DNA of 29,869 nucleotides from Daldinia sp. FL1419 (Eukaryota; Ascomycota; Sordariomycetes; Xylariales; Hypoxylaceae). Below the pieces are notes generated by a model, which made no database searches, was not told the DNA's origin, and was given only the letters and a program-made list of their open reading frames with translations. A program made the position numbers and the translations under genes. The stretch lies in assembly GCA_025201765.1 (NCBI GenBank), contig MU623597.1:1-29869 (forward strand). Direction: 5' to 3'. This document shows positions 1 through 10,753 of this stretch, piece by piece. Every line of letters begins with the position of its first letter. The first letter of the stretch is position 1.

Positions 1-500
1 TAAAATAAAATTAAGATATGTAAATATATATAATTATTAATTTAAATAGGAAATTTAAAAAAATTATATTAAAATTAATTATATTAATTTAAAAAATATA
101 AATATAAATAGATTTATAAAAATATTATTAAAAGAAAAATATGTTTATTTTAAAGAATAAATAAATTTAATGGATATTTTAAATTATTTAAAAGTTAAAA
201 TATTCAGGAATATGGATAAAATAATATAGTAAAAATAAGAAATAAATAAAGAAATTATTAAAGAAATATAATTAAAGGAATATATTAATTTGGGGGTATA
301 AAAGGATTATGTTTTTGATGTTATATATTTTAAATTTATTTGTTAATTTCATTTAGGGGGATATATTGGATTAATAAGCCTAAAAATAATGTGGAAAAAT
401 TCTTTTTTTAATAATAATTTCATAAAAAGTTTTATTATTTTATTTTAGAATTTAAATAATAATAATAATAATTTAAATTCTACAATCATAATTTTTCCTG
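1..500. repeat. AT-rich block, probably RIP-decayed repeat DNA
   Basis: This stretch is almost entirely A and T with very few C or G, and every frame is full of stops. Composition returns to normal near position 500. In filamentous ascomycetes such blocks are usually old transposon copies mutated by repeat-induced point mutation; that origin is inferred, because no transposon coding remnant can be read. The right border holds a nested hairpin (393-498), listed separately. No gene is supported here. Confidence 0.7.
393..498. repeat. Nested hairpin at the border of the AT block
   Basis: An outer inverted pair, GGAAAAATT at 393-401 and AATTTTTCC at 490-498, encloses an inner palindrome at 446-482. 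The inner arms are TAGAATTTAAAT and its exact complement, separated by an AAT-repeat loop. The outer arms lie at the point where base composition changes, so this may be the end of a small foldback element or a structured break point. No target duplication was recognised. Confidence 0.5.
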
Positions 501-1994
501 GTGTATTGTGTGATATATATAAGGTCACGGATGTGGGGCATATTATATCCCTATATACCAGCCACACACATTCCAACAGTTTCACAAGGTTATTTGAGTG
601 TTTAAACTGATTTCCGCTGTACTACTTGACAATTGGTGAAACTAATCGATATATCTCCATTGTCTAAGATTGAGAAATCAAATTAGGGCAATACTACTAT
701 CTACCTAGGTAGGTAGGTATATCTGAAGAGGGCTGAACCCAAGGACATAGCCCCACATTTTACATTACCGCACTATTGCCCCCCTTTTCCATAGGAGCTG
801 AATCAGTATATGTCACCGCTGTGTTGAATTAAGTAGCTAGGGGCCTATGAAGATGTTATATGAAGTTATAATGGATAATAGTAGTCATTATAGCTGTATC
901 TAGAGGCTGAAGCTGCTACTTACGCGGTCACATGGCTTGGTCGGAGTACTTTAGGTGTATAAAATCCCAAGGCTGGTAAGAGGCTCATCAAACAAATGTG
1001 TCAATTCCTAGGTACTACTTATGATTATTTAAATCCCATAAAATGCTGATTTACTACCGTATATGAGCTTTTCGTCGAGTTCAGCCAGAGAAAGAATCAA
1101 GCCAATCGGGGCTTTTAGTCCCAGTTGATTGGTATGTAACCTGCTGGGTTTTCGGCAGTTTGATTGAGATATGTGATGAAACCCAATAAGCAGTAGCACA
1201 TTGGATTTTTTAAGTAACAGTACCATTGGGACTTTCCTTCTTGTGCCACGTGGAATCCCGTCTCTTCATATGCACAGCTAAAATATCACCAGTGAGCGCT
1301 TAGTTCATTCATCCCCTTAACCCCGGGTATCGAGTATGTTCGGGGTAGTATCCTCATCAAATATTCATATACCTTAATATAATTCTTTCGGGATTATAAG
1401 AATGATACGCTAAGTAAGCTTTTGGATATATTTTCATTTCATTTGGTGTTGGGCAGTAACGGAATTATTGGGAGATTTTCATGTTTTCCCCTATTCTGAT
1501 TCTGTTATAATACGAGATACATACAATATTTTTTATGCCAGTAAACATCGATCTCACTTATTAATATTAAGAAGATTATAAGGTGGACTAATTCATTTAT
1601 TGATCTTTTAGGCTGAAAGAGTATTAGGAATAAATCTATAACGAGTACCTCACAATTGTATTTATGTGAGTACCTATGTTCATGTAAAACGATACAACGG
1701 CTATCGAGCATTTTAATGTGACCTTGCGAGGGTATATATGCTTAAAACAACAGTAACAATAATTAAGGTATGAAAGTATCTGGTTTCCCCATATTATCAC
1801 CTTCGGTACCGAGATCCTAGCCGCAAGTAATATATCTCCTCTTGTCACTGCGCTATTTCCGAACCCCTCACGAAACAAGGTTATTACTTATCGCCGATGC
1901 ATGTCTTGGATAATCTAGATTAGAATATATAATGTGAATACTACAGTGTAGTGGTAGGTAGACCTAGTCTTGCTAATATTCGTATACCCTCAAA
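501..1994. other. Intergenic, no gene supported
   Basis: Only short open frames (under about 80 codons) without recognisable motifs occur here. TAGGTA-type motifs are present near 702-720 and 1952-1965. The last few hundred bases are the presumed promoter of the downstream monooxygenase; a 10-bp palindrome AATCTAGATT sits near 1913-1922. Nothing else stands out. Confidence 0.6.
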
Positions 1995-3623
1995 ATGTCT
2001 GGCAATTTAACACAAAATGGTTACAAACCTGCTAATTTTGAGCTCCATCTAATCGTCGTCGGAGCAGGATTAACCGGACTCGCTGCTGCTATTAGTACGC
2101 GGCTTGAAGGCCACCGGGTTACAGTACTAGAAAAGACTACCAGGTTGGAAGAAGTCGGTGCCGGTTTGCAGGTTACCCCTAACGCAAGCCGGCTATTCCA
2201 TCATTGGGGAGTTTTCGACGAGCTAAGCTCCAAGGCCGCTGCTCCCTCTTACTTGGCAGTTCGACGATATGACGGTACACGTGTTCTAGCTCGTGAAGAC
2301 CGTTACCAAGAGAAGATACTTGAGAAATACGGGGCTCCGTTTTGGGACCTCCATCGCGCAGACTTACAGGAGGTATTAGTGCGTCGCGCTCGTTCACTCG
2401 GCGTTGAGATTCAGCTTGGGGCCGATGTTCAATCCGTCGACTCCCGACGTGCTTCGGTAGTCATGCAAGATGGTCAGACTGTACAAGGCGACCTGATTCT
2501 TGGTGCGGACGGTCTGTGGTCACGGACAAGGAGTTTTCTCCTACAACAACAATTAACACCGAAGCCAACCGGGGACCTTGCATATCGAATTATATTAAAC
2601 CTAGGGGATATAGTGGACCCCGAATTGCGAGAATTGGTGGCCAAGCCATCTGTTAACTTCTGGATTGGTCCCGGGTCTCATGTAGTAGGTTACTCGCTCC
2701 GACAGGGTCGCATGTATAATCTTGTTTTACTATGCCCCGATGACCTACCAGAGCATGTGAGCCGCTCTGCTGCCGATGTGGATGAGATGCGAAAGCTATT
2801 CGAGCCATGGGATCCAATGTGAGTTGCCCCTAGGTCCCATATTTGTTGTGTCATGCGTTCACTAAAACTTATGATAGTCTCAACAAATTATTAGCATGTG
2901 TGAACCGGGTAGATAAGTGGCGGCTTATGCACAGTAACCCCCCCGACAGCATTCCAAATGATGCTCAAAATATGTCTGACTTTAATGGTATCACACAGTC
3001 TCCCCCTTAGATTCCTGGGTGAACAATGAATCCTCCTTCCTTCTAGCGTGAGTTATAGATCTTGTTACTTGTGATTCCGTCGAATCATCACGACTAATCC
3101 CATTGAACTTAGTGGTGACGCATGCCATCCAATGCTTCCATATCTTGCACAGGGTGCCAATTCCTCCTTAGAAGATGGCGCTGTTCTCGGCCGGCTGCTT
3201 AAATATGTCACTAGTCGAGAAAAGATAGCTCCTGCACTCGAGCTATATCAACAGCTCCGAAAGGCTCGAGGTGAAGCAATAGCAAATGAGGCATTAGAGC
3301 AGGTTAGTTAAAGCACACGTCGATGAATGCATTCACACATGATCTACTAACTTACACGTTACCAAAGAGAAATTCATTCCATCTCCCAGATGGTCCTTCC
3401 CAGGAACAGCGAGACGCCATCTTTCTCGCAAGCGTGGGCAAGGAACCACCACCACATTTTCCAAGCCGCTGGTAAGAGCTCAACAAGAGATTCCAGAATA
3501 TGAAAGGTTTTATAGAACTGATCAGATACCCTATTTAGGACCTGTCCTACAGTACAGCCGTGGCTTTATAGTTATGATGCTGTAGCAGAAGCTGATAAGA
3601 CTTACGAAGCTCATCCATTTTGA
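1995..3623 (+). CDS. FAD-dependent monooxygenase (salicylate hydroxylase / MAK1-like)
   Basis: Predicted group A flavin monooxygenase that uses NAD(P)H and O2 to hydroxylate an aromatic substrate. Exons: 1995-2818, 2878-2933, 2999-3047, 3113-3302, 3368-3471, 3539-3623 (435 aa, introns 59-67 nt). Visible motifs are the Rossmann GAGLTG at residues 23-28, the DG motif around 166-177 (DLILGADGLWSR) and the GD motif starting at 311 (GDACHPMLPYLAQGAN). The C-terminus has the PSRW and QPWLY.YDA signatures usual for this group. The ATG has a good fungal context (CAAAATG). Read without splicing the frame hits stops, but all five introns have GT..AG ends and restore the family sequence, so the gene looks intact. 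The substrate is unknown; salicylate breakdown, phytoalexin detoxification (as for MAK1) or metabolite tailoring are all possible. It converges with an AflR-like regulator. Confidence 0.92.
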
Positions 3624-4220
3624 TTTCCTCTTTACCGCGGCATCTGCTCCTGGTGTGCACCATCTACTTCTAACTTCTAGACATTGATTTAGACACGTTA
3701 AGCAGCCTTCATAACTCAATACGTATCTCTTTGGATTATTCATGAAGCTTGCCTAGAATATGATAACTACTTCTTTAGGGAACATGTATAACTTAGGCAG
3801 ATCTCATATCTTAGATAGACCTATTTGTTTTCGCCACTTGCTTATCGTAACCTCACAGCGTCCAAAGCCACAGAATCTGATCTCCTCCGCGTGTTTAAAT
3901 CATTAGATCAAAGTCCCCCCGTCCCGGGTGTATGTTCGGACATCCGAGTGGGGTAGCCCCTATCTTGGGGTTACACCAAACATGCTTGCTGTCGTCGGTC
4001 TGCAAGTTCCAATCAGCCAGGATATTCTCCGAATTATGGCGCGCCAAGTTATATAAGGCCGGAGGATTAATATAAAATATGGTCCGAAATGCCCAGGAGC
4101 GACCCCCTATAAGTATTAGTTTTGAGTCTCGTTAGGTATACCTAGGTAGGCATTTAGGTAGGTATCTATCTTGTAAATACTTGTAATTATTGTACGTACC
4201 ATTTCCAAATATGCGATTGA
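3624..4220. other. Convergent intergenic region
   Basis: This lies between the 3' ends of the monooxygenase and the AflR-like gene, and no coding potential is seen. It holds a CGG-N4-CCG inverted pair (CGGACATCCG near 3937-3946), the half-site type bound by Zn2Cys6 proteins. The position between two 3' ends makes a promoter role doubtful. TAGGTA-type motifs lie at 4135-4172. Confidence 0.5.
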
Positions 4221-5558
4221 TCATGGCATAATGAGATTTCGCAAAGACTGCTCAAGTTCTAGCACTGACTCATCCAAATTATCCAATATCAAGGGGGCTA
4301 GTCCACATAAAGGGTACCAGCTACCGCATATACCGCTTTTCTCGTCTTGTCTCTTCGTGATTCTGTTTCGGACATCTCCCAACCCCTCTTTGATTCGCGT
4401 TAACATTCGGATGATGAGCATTCCTATGATAAACATTTTCTCCTCCTCAGGGACCTGAAACTCATCAACAGTAATTTTCATCGGGGGAGCTGTTATCAGA
4501 GGACCCTTCGGATCATGCTGTAGATTATCCACGCAGTTGGCTGCACCAGACTCGTCGGTATATTCCTTCCCAGCTCCCATCAATGATATCCTGCTAGAAT
4601 CAGCTTCATCAAGAGCCAGCTCATTATCCTTGAGTAAGCTTTCCGCAGACATGTGATTTGGTTGCTGGAAAGTGAGGAATCCCCACACCCGTTTTACCAC
4701 CATGCCGATACTAATTAGCAGTAGCTGCAATGCGCTATGGTCCTCGTTGCCCCAGCATTGGTGGCAATCCATATGGGATTTCCATAAGTGGAGGCATTTG
4801 TTAGCCATATCCAGTGTGATAACAATAAAATGAGGGCCATGGACCTGGTCTACTTCTTTCAGATGGCACAAAAACTGAGCATGGTGCTGGAGACATTTGC
4901 AATGAGTAGGTTTACTCTCGTATCCAACCCCGTGGTTAGGTAAGGTTCCGTTGTTGTACATGCGCTGTGCATGGCCTTGAGTTGCGTTGATTTGCTTTGC
5001 TCTTATTATGGGAGACTGTTGCAACTGGTCCAGAGCCATCCATGGTTCTTGGTCATCCTACATGCAATAACCGGAGTCAGACTAATATCAAAGGCCACGA
5101 GTTTGTAGTTATTGAGGAACCCAAAAAGTATGACTTACCCTTATGGGATAGAGATTAGCTGGGGCCTCATTTCCCTCGAGACTGGTACAGCCCTGGGAAG
5201 GTACTGTCTCTGGGGTCGACGGTGTATATGACGAATCGGAGAGCTGGTTAACAAGTGTACTATCAAGGCTAATTGATTCGTCCTGCTGCGATTGACCATT
5301 CTCTGGGGACTGTGCTGTTGCAATATGAAGGTAGCTATGATTTGATAACTTTGGTGTCTTGATAGGAGCACCGACGATCTTGCCCCTGGATGCGCCCTTC
5401 GGGGGACGGCCAAGCCGATTTGAGATACTATAATGACATTGATTACCCGATCTTGTGCAAGCTACACATGGGTCGCCCCTAGAGCACTTTATTTTTGCCT
5501 TATAGCAGCTGTCGCAAGTGGCACGTACTTTATAAGCCAGAGGTATATGTGACCGCAT
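4221..5558 (-). CDS. Zn2Cys6 transcription factor, AflR-like
   Basis: Nuclear DNA-binding regulator of the GAL4 type. Two exons, 5558-5139 and 5057-4221, are separated by an 81-nt intron in phase 0, giving 418 aa. The zinc cluster has cysteines at residues 15, 18, 25, 31, 34 and 41 (CX2CX6CX5CX2CX6C), followed by a basic GRPPKG stretch as in AflR-type proteins. A Ser/Thr/Gln-rich linker (about 60-130) leads to a C-terminal region with a Cys-rich start (KCLQHHAQFLCHL) and a late ILxxRMLxRI helix, which resembles the AflR regulatory domain. The start ATG is just upstream of the cluster. AflR-like proteins usually control a neighbouring metabolite cluster; here the neighbour is the monooxygenase. 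That regulatory link is inferred from position only. Confidence 0.88.
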
Positions 5559-6275
5559 TGTAAGACTAATCCTAGGGTCTTGGTTGAATGGTCAAACTGA
5601 TGGGATGAACACCTCTTACCTACATTGCTAGGTATAAATTATTGTAATTGTGAAACTATGTGCTGTCTAGGTAAGGTCAATGTAAAGGGAGTTGAGTTCC
5701 TTTACTAACATCATAGCTCTACTAGATATTCAAACAAGCTTCCTCGATTCGGGATCCGATTCGTTGGATGCCAAATGCAGTAATCTTCCTGAAAACTGAC
5801 AGGGGTTTTCGTTGGATCCGATTGACTATTGTCCTATTTGGGAAGACTTCTCCATAATCACCCACAACCCCCATAATGTGCCGGAAGTGACCAAATTTGT
5901 TCTTTCGACAACGCACTGCGGACACAATCATGTTGTGGATAATGTGCCGTGCGAGTAATAAGTATTGGTTACTCTAGTTATAAAGTTAATTCACTGCTTA
6001 TTATTTAAAAATGCATAAAAATAATCTTGTCAGAATGAACTTTGCTGTTTAATTTTGACCTTTATAACATTCTAAGTTATACCCCTAATCCAGCGAGACT
6101 GCCAAGAGCTGCCATTCTGTTCCTCGATCGCATATCTCTGCTTGACATTAATTCTTCAGGTGGTGTCATACTTTCCATGTCTAAGATATGTCAGTCTATG
6201 ACGGGTATGCCACCGTAATATAAGGTGATGTTCGGCTTATATTCTCTCTTGGCCTTGCTGCTTTCAGATGTGTCG
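5559..6275. other. Intergenic, promoter side of the AflR-like gene
   Basis: No coding region is supported. The part next to 5558 is the presumed promoter of the regulator on the minus strand. From about 5980 the sequence becomes AT-richer towards the foldback element. Nothing else was recognised. Confidence 0.5.
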
Positions 6276-6873
6276 TGTACGGTGGCCCATTAGTGCAAAA
6301 CCGATAAAACCTAAAATGCAAATGAAAATTTGTTCGATTTATAATATGCGCTATATTTATAACGTATTAATATATTAAGACCCTTATAATTACAATGTTT
6401 TTTAATAATTAGTATATTATATTTTAATGATTATTAAAAAGTTTTTAAAATTTTATTAAATCTGCTATAATTACAATATATATAAATATTAAAGCTATTA
6501 TAAATATAAGGCATTTTAAGGACAATAAAAATTTTGTAGGTACTTATTAAATATATTATAATTTAAGTAAATAATAGCATTAAACCCCTTATAATTATAA
6601 TGAATTTAATGAAAATATTCATTATAAATATAACGCTCTCCAAAGAAATACATATCTATAAAATCAATTTAAAATTAAATCTCAATTAATTAATCAACAT
6701 TCTTATATTTTAATTATTATATTTATAACATATAATCTATTAAAAAACATTATAATTATAGGGGTTTTAACGTACTAATATATTATAAATATAGTATATA
6801 TTATAAATCAAACAAATTTTCATTTGCATTTTGGATTTTATCGGTTTTGCACTAATGGTGCACCGTAGTCGTG
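6276..6873. mobile_element. AT-rich foldback (MITE-like) element with about 135-bp inverted arms
   Basis: The left arm (about 6276-6411) is matched in reverse complement by the right arm (about 6739-6873). In the inner 110 bp or so, the differences I could align by eye are about 14, all C/T or G/A, on a near-identical backbone. The outermost 25 bp also carries a few transversions. The interior (6412-6738) is almost pure A/T with short TATAATTA repeats and no coding potential. Terminal inverted repeats without a transposase fit a non-autonomous foldback/MITE element; transition-only divergence fits RIP. An inverted duplication of the neighbouring gene's 3' end is the alternative, because the outer 35 bp of the right arm overlap that gene. 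No clear target site duplication was seen. Confidence 0.7.
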
Positions 6874-7521
6874 CCATATCCTTAAGCACCAGGTAGCAAC
6901 TAGCACATCCCTAATATCTCTTCTCAATGGCGCTGTGATGGCTAATCTATGTTGATCATCTTTATCATCCTCGTATGCCACCAGCTCATTATTGGAATTC
7001 GTCCATATATAATGGCCGATTGCCCATTTCTGCTTGGCGATAAACAGAAGTTCCAGGTCATGATTGAATAACGGGTGATCCGTCCAGCTCCTCCCTGAGC
7101 TCACTAACGCTTTGAATATAATGTTCCCAAGCCGCGATCTAGATATCTCCAAACCGACATTGCCTGGCGTATCGGGCGCTACAGAAGTGAGGTAATAAGA
7201 CGGGATATCCGTTCGATATTGCGCGCCGAGTGGATGTGCAAGATAAAATATGTGCCCATCTTGACCTTCAGTAGAGGTTATAGAGTCTACTTCCGGCAAT
7301 CGATTATCTTCTATTCTCTTAAAGGTCATCGAGGTGGCCTTCTGCGGGATGGCGGTCACATCCCCGCCTACCTCATATAGCCAATTGTTTGGTTGAGTTT
7401 CGGCCACTATGTGTCGATCCTTAAGCATTAACGTTGTTGGTTCCAAGACATCTTCCAAAAATTGTTTGCTCGAAGTCTCGTAAGGATAAAAGTCTTTGGA
7501 GTTCAAACCCATTGTTCTCAT
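6838..7521 (-). CDS. Conserved fungal protein of unknown function, 3' end inside the foldback arm
   Basis: Single open frame of 227 aa starting at an ATG with A at -3. I recognise no enzymatic motif, signal peptide or membrane segment. Features such as GRSWTDHPLF, the aromatic-rich AIGHYIWTN, the acidic run EDDKDDQHR and a terminal LVATWCLRIW resemble an unnamed protein family common in filamentous fungi, but I cannot give a function. The final dozen codons, ending in APLVQNR and the stop, are read from the right arm of the foldback element. The mirror-image left arm at about 6276-6309 encodes a similar ending (VYGGPLVQNR, stop) on the plus strand. The native C-terminus may therefore have been replaced. 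The gene could be expressed or a slightly altered relic. Confidence 0.6.
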   Translation of the reverse strand: MRTMGLNSKDFYPYETSSKQFLEDVLEPTTLMLKDRHIVAETQPNNWLYEVGGDVTAIPQKATSMTFKRIEDNRLPEVDSITSTEGQDGHIFYLAHPLGAQYRTDIPSYYLTSVAPDTPGNVGLEISRSRLGNIIFKALVSSGRSWTDHPLFNHDLELLFIAKQKWAIGHYIWTNSNNELVAYEDDKDDQHRLAITAPLRRDIRDVLVATWCLRIWHDYGAPLVQNR

Positions 7522-8933
7522 TTTAACGAAAGACTTTTAAAGATTCAGGTTCAGTTTACCTTAAACCTCATAATTATAATTGAAAGCTCAGGTCGTAAGA
7601 AGTATATTATTTATTAGACTACCTAGTTAGTGACGTGGTTCAAGAGCTTAGACCCATTTTATTGATCGGCAACAAGCACTGCCACGATACCAAGAGCCTA
7701 CGAGTGCGCATACCTTCATGAAGCAAGTAGCTATCGAAGTAGACTATTGCGACAGATCTTGCGAGTTAACCACAAAGCTTGAATCCTTAGGAAGGTAGGT
7801 AAGGATAAATCTGCAATCGTGTTTTGGGAGATCGTTATCTCCTAGTAATCGAGGTCGAAATCGGTATTCTATTAAACAGACTGGCAAATCAATACAAGTA
7901 CCTACCTATATTTACAGCAAATAACTCTTGCGAGATTTAATATGGGGTAACACGATCCCCCAAGGTGATGTGCTTATCAAGCTTGAGGCGGCATCGATTT
8001 TGATTGGTTCGTAAGAGGAAACATAACATAACAAAACAGGAGAAGTTGACGTATAAAGAGTTGTTTAGGAGTGCTTACGTTACCTGAAGCTATACTAATT
8101 AATAACTATTTCTGACTGCGGCAGTACATACTACAGTACATAGTAGCATTAATGACTTGGGGTAGCAGGGCATGCCATGCGAAAGAAAGCCAATTAGGAA
8201 AACAACAAGGGGCTTGTGGCATTGTTGTCATTGCGGTGCATACATAGTGCAATAGGGCATCCCTGAGAAATTTAATATTCTCTTGGCGTTCCTACCTACC
8301 AATGAGAGTACCTGGCCATTGAATTATAGGGCTATAGGGCCGTGGGGCTGTGGAAAGAAAATAGGAATTCACGTGCTGTCGAGGGCAGCTTGTTTTATGC
8401 GAATTTTGCCTATTGCATTAGGTACCTTGGTAGGTACCTACCTATCTAACCTTAGGTTAGGTTAGAGTCTCTTACCTAGGATCTGTAGGACTTCGTGTTT
8501 GCTAGCCCATCTCCTAGCGTAGCGTTCTTAACTCTCCAAAGGTCCGCGCTAAGGTTCTACATTAGTAAGAAACTCTGGAGCCAATTTCCATGTTTCGGCA
8601 TTCCATAGGTACCTAACCTACCTAGATAGGTAGGTACTGGGCAATGCTGGGTTAGGTAGTAGTTCCCCCCTTCTCTCTGGTTCGAGCCACATTTCTCTTT
8701 CAGCTATCATAGGATTAGTCTAGTGGCGCAGCACATATTGCGCCCTAGAAACGCCCTAGAATCTTGGAACCTTATCGGTAGCATAAAGGCACAGCCGCAA
8801 TCAGGGGAATTCGTCCCATGAATTATGTAGGTACATAAAGACCTATTCGACCTAATGACGTGAATAATAAGAAATATCCATGCTCATCCCATGATAACAA
8901 CTAACTATCCAGAAAATCCCCCAAAAAGAAACT
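7522..8933. other. Intergenic region rich in TAGGTA/AGGTACCT motifs
   Basis: This 1.4 kb lies between two divergently transcribed genes, and no reading frame carries recognisable protein sequence. Palindromic motifs built from TAGGTA, CCTACC and AGGTACCT cluster at 8419-8462 and 8607-8660, with weaker ones at 7793-7803, 7900-7910 and 8290-8299. It presumably holds both promoters. Confidence 0.55.
8407..8660. repeat. Cluster of TAGGTA / AGGTACCT palindromic motifs
   Basis: Two dense patches (8419-8462 and 8607-8660) are made of overlapping TAGGTA, GGTACC, CCTACC and TTAGGTTAGG units that can fold back on each other. The same words recur in other intergenic gaps of this window (702-720, 1952-1965, 4135-4172, 18119-18150) and not in the coding exons I examined. 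They are simple-sequence-like; the function is unknown. Confidence 0.6.
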
Positions 8934-10274
8934 ATGGTCATGCAGAAGCGAAGATCTCACAAGAAATCCCGCAACGGCTGTCAAAACTGCAAAAAATGGC
9001 ACACAAAGTGTGACGAGCAAGGTCCGCCTTGCAATAATTGCGTACTTCGAAAAGCCACCTGTGTTTATAACAGGCCCAAAAATGATACTCATAACGATGA
9101 AAACTCCTTAACTATGCGCCCTAGATATGGCGCTCTTGCGAGATGTCTTACCGATGTTGAGCGCCCGCGTGGTGACTTGGGATCGTTATGCGCGGCTTAC
9201 GGGGGGCCTACTAGACTCTTGGAGTTGGAATTGATGAACCAATGGTCGACACATACATACAAGTCCTTTGCTGGAATGCAGGAAGATCATGATTATTTAC
9301 AGGGGATATTACCACGCGCAGCCCTCAACCACGATTTCATGCTAAACTGCATGTTTGCCATATCGGCTTTACAGATAGCGAGGACTGCTGGCGAAGCCAA
9401 TTCGGGGAAGTACGTCAACGCGGCACTCGAATACTACAATCGAGGTAGCACCTCATTTCGAGCGAACCTAGGAAATATGAACGCCGAGAACTGTCACGTC
9501 CTATACATGTTTTCTGCCATAGCCATTGCCGTCCATCTCTCGATACCTCAATATTCCACCAGTATGCTCGACTTAGCATCAGTGGCCTTCGACTTAACCA
9601 ATGGTAGCACTAGTATTGGGATGTTAGGGATGCCATGGCTTCTTAACGGCCCCTTCCCACTCCGCGCCATGTTAAGCCGCATGGGCGCATCGAAAGATCT
9701 GATAGATCCAGACGCCAAGGCCGCCTTAATTAGGTTACACGGCCTCAACAACCGACAGCACGCAACTACACCGAAACCAATAGAAAGCATCCAAGAGAGG
9801 GGAGCTGTTACCATAGTACATGACTACGACCTCTATCAATTAGTGATCCAGGGCTTGGAGATGTGCTATGCAGAGGAAGCAAGAGGACTATTGGAGGGAT
9901 TCGGTGCTGGATTCCCTGGATTTGCAGGGAAGAAATTCTCATCGCTTGTCAGTAGACGCGATCCGTTCGCATTATTAATTGTCCTACACTGGACTCCTTT
10001 ATTAAACGAAATCCACCCCAGGTTCTGGTGGGTACAGACAATAGCAGCGCCCCTTGGCTTAGAGATTTCGAATTTCATCAGGACCAAACATCCCAACTTA
10101 GCCATAGAATGGGCTGAAGCTCTATCGTGGGCTTTGGGACGACTTGGCGTGCTGGTATCTCGATCACGAGAGCTATCGTATAACTCGGAGTCAACCGAAT
10201 GGGGACAGAATGAAAGAGCCTCATCACAACCGATAATGGAATCCAACACGGCAACTAGCTTTAGTGGTGTCTAG
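8934..10274 (+). CDS. Zn2Cys6 transcription factor, UPC2-like
   Basis: Single-exon 446-aa nuclear regulator. The zinc cluster sits at the N-terminus after a basic HKKSRNG stretch, with cysteines at 16, 19, 26, 33, 36 and 43 (CX2CX6CX6CX2CX6C). This HKKSRxGCxxCK..H.KCDE arrangement is typical of UPC2/sterol-uptake-control-like fungal factors. The remainder (about 80-430) is the helical regulatory region of that group, beginning with the LLELELMNQWSTHTYKSF stretch that precedes it in relatives. A tryptophan (W22) occupies a position where these proteins usually have Arg or Lys. The ATG at 8934 was chosen; a second in-frame ATG lies at 8940. The gene converges with the MFS exporter; its targets are unknown and sterol control should not be assumed from the label. 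Confidence 0.88.
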   Translation: MVMQKRRSHKKSRNGCQNCKKWHTKCDEQGPPCNNCVLRKATCVYNRPKNDTHNDENSLTMRPRYGALARCLTDVERPRGDLGSLCAAYGGPTRLLELELMNQWSTHTYKSFAGMQEDHDYLQGILPRAALNHDFMLNCMFAISALQIARTAGEANSGKYVNAALEYYNRGSTSFRANLGNMNAENCHVLYMFSAIAIAVHLSIPQYSTSMLDLASVAFDLTNGSTSIGMLGMPWLLNGPFPLRAMLSRMGASKDLIDPDAKAALIRLHGLNNRQHATTPKPIESIQERGAVTIVHDYDLYQLVIQGLEMCYAEEARGLLEGFGAGFPGFAGKKFSSLVSRRDPFALLIVLHWTPLLNEIHPRFWWVQTIAAPLGLEISNFIRTKHPNLAIEWAEALSWALGRLGVLVSRSRELSYNSESTEWGQNERASSQPIMESNTATSFSGV

Positions 10275-10753
10275 GTTGGCGGGAAGGCACTGAGAAACTT
10301 GGAAAATAGTTATATCTCACCCCTTATCAATTAGAGTGTAGATCTTCTCCACACGATTATTTATACGCAAGGGCTCTGTTGCAGAGTTATCCATACTCAA
10401 ACTATCTACTGTCTAAAATACTCGCAACTGCGAGCTGATTGAATAGACTTATATCAACACCAAATCCTGCTCTAGATTTATGCGTATCCTAAATGTTGAA
10501 AACTTTGAAGAGATTACCCAGACTTCCTATCATCTGATCTATCCACTAGATGTAACTCGTCGATATTCATCAATGTGCCATTCTATTCTAATATCGCCAG
10601 TTTATCATAGCCCTCCCGCCAGTCTACTCCCCCCGATTGGTAATAGTCGTTCTAAACTATATAAGAGTGGTGGAAATGTAAGTAATATATCTGATGCGTG
10701 TTCGTCTCAACAACACCCCTTGTAGAAAGCGATAGCTACCCCCGGCCAAGAAT
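10275..10753. other. Convergent intergenic region
   Basis: This 479-bp gap between the 3' ends of the UPC2-like factor and the MFS gene presumably holds both 3' untranslated regions. An 81-codon frame at 10480-10725 has no recognisable features and is not called. Confidence 0.5.

Noticed and set aside
2878..3010. Apparent in-frame stop (TAG near 3008) in the monooxygenase, suggesting a pseudogene
   Set aside because: A 65-nt GT..AG intron at 2934-2998 removes the shift and restores the family sequence (LDSW before the GD motif).
8449..8465. TTAGGTTAGG resembling telomere repeat
   Set aside because: The fungal telomere unit is TTAGGG; this is part of the TAGGTA motif cluster and is not tandem.
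8685..8700. GGTTCGAGCC resembling a tRNA B box
   Set aside because: No A box, anticodon arm or acceptor stem can be formed with the upstream 75 bases.
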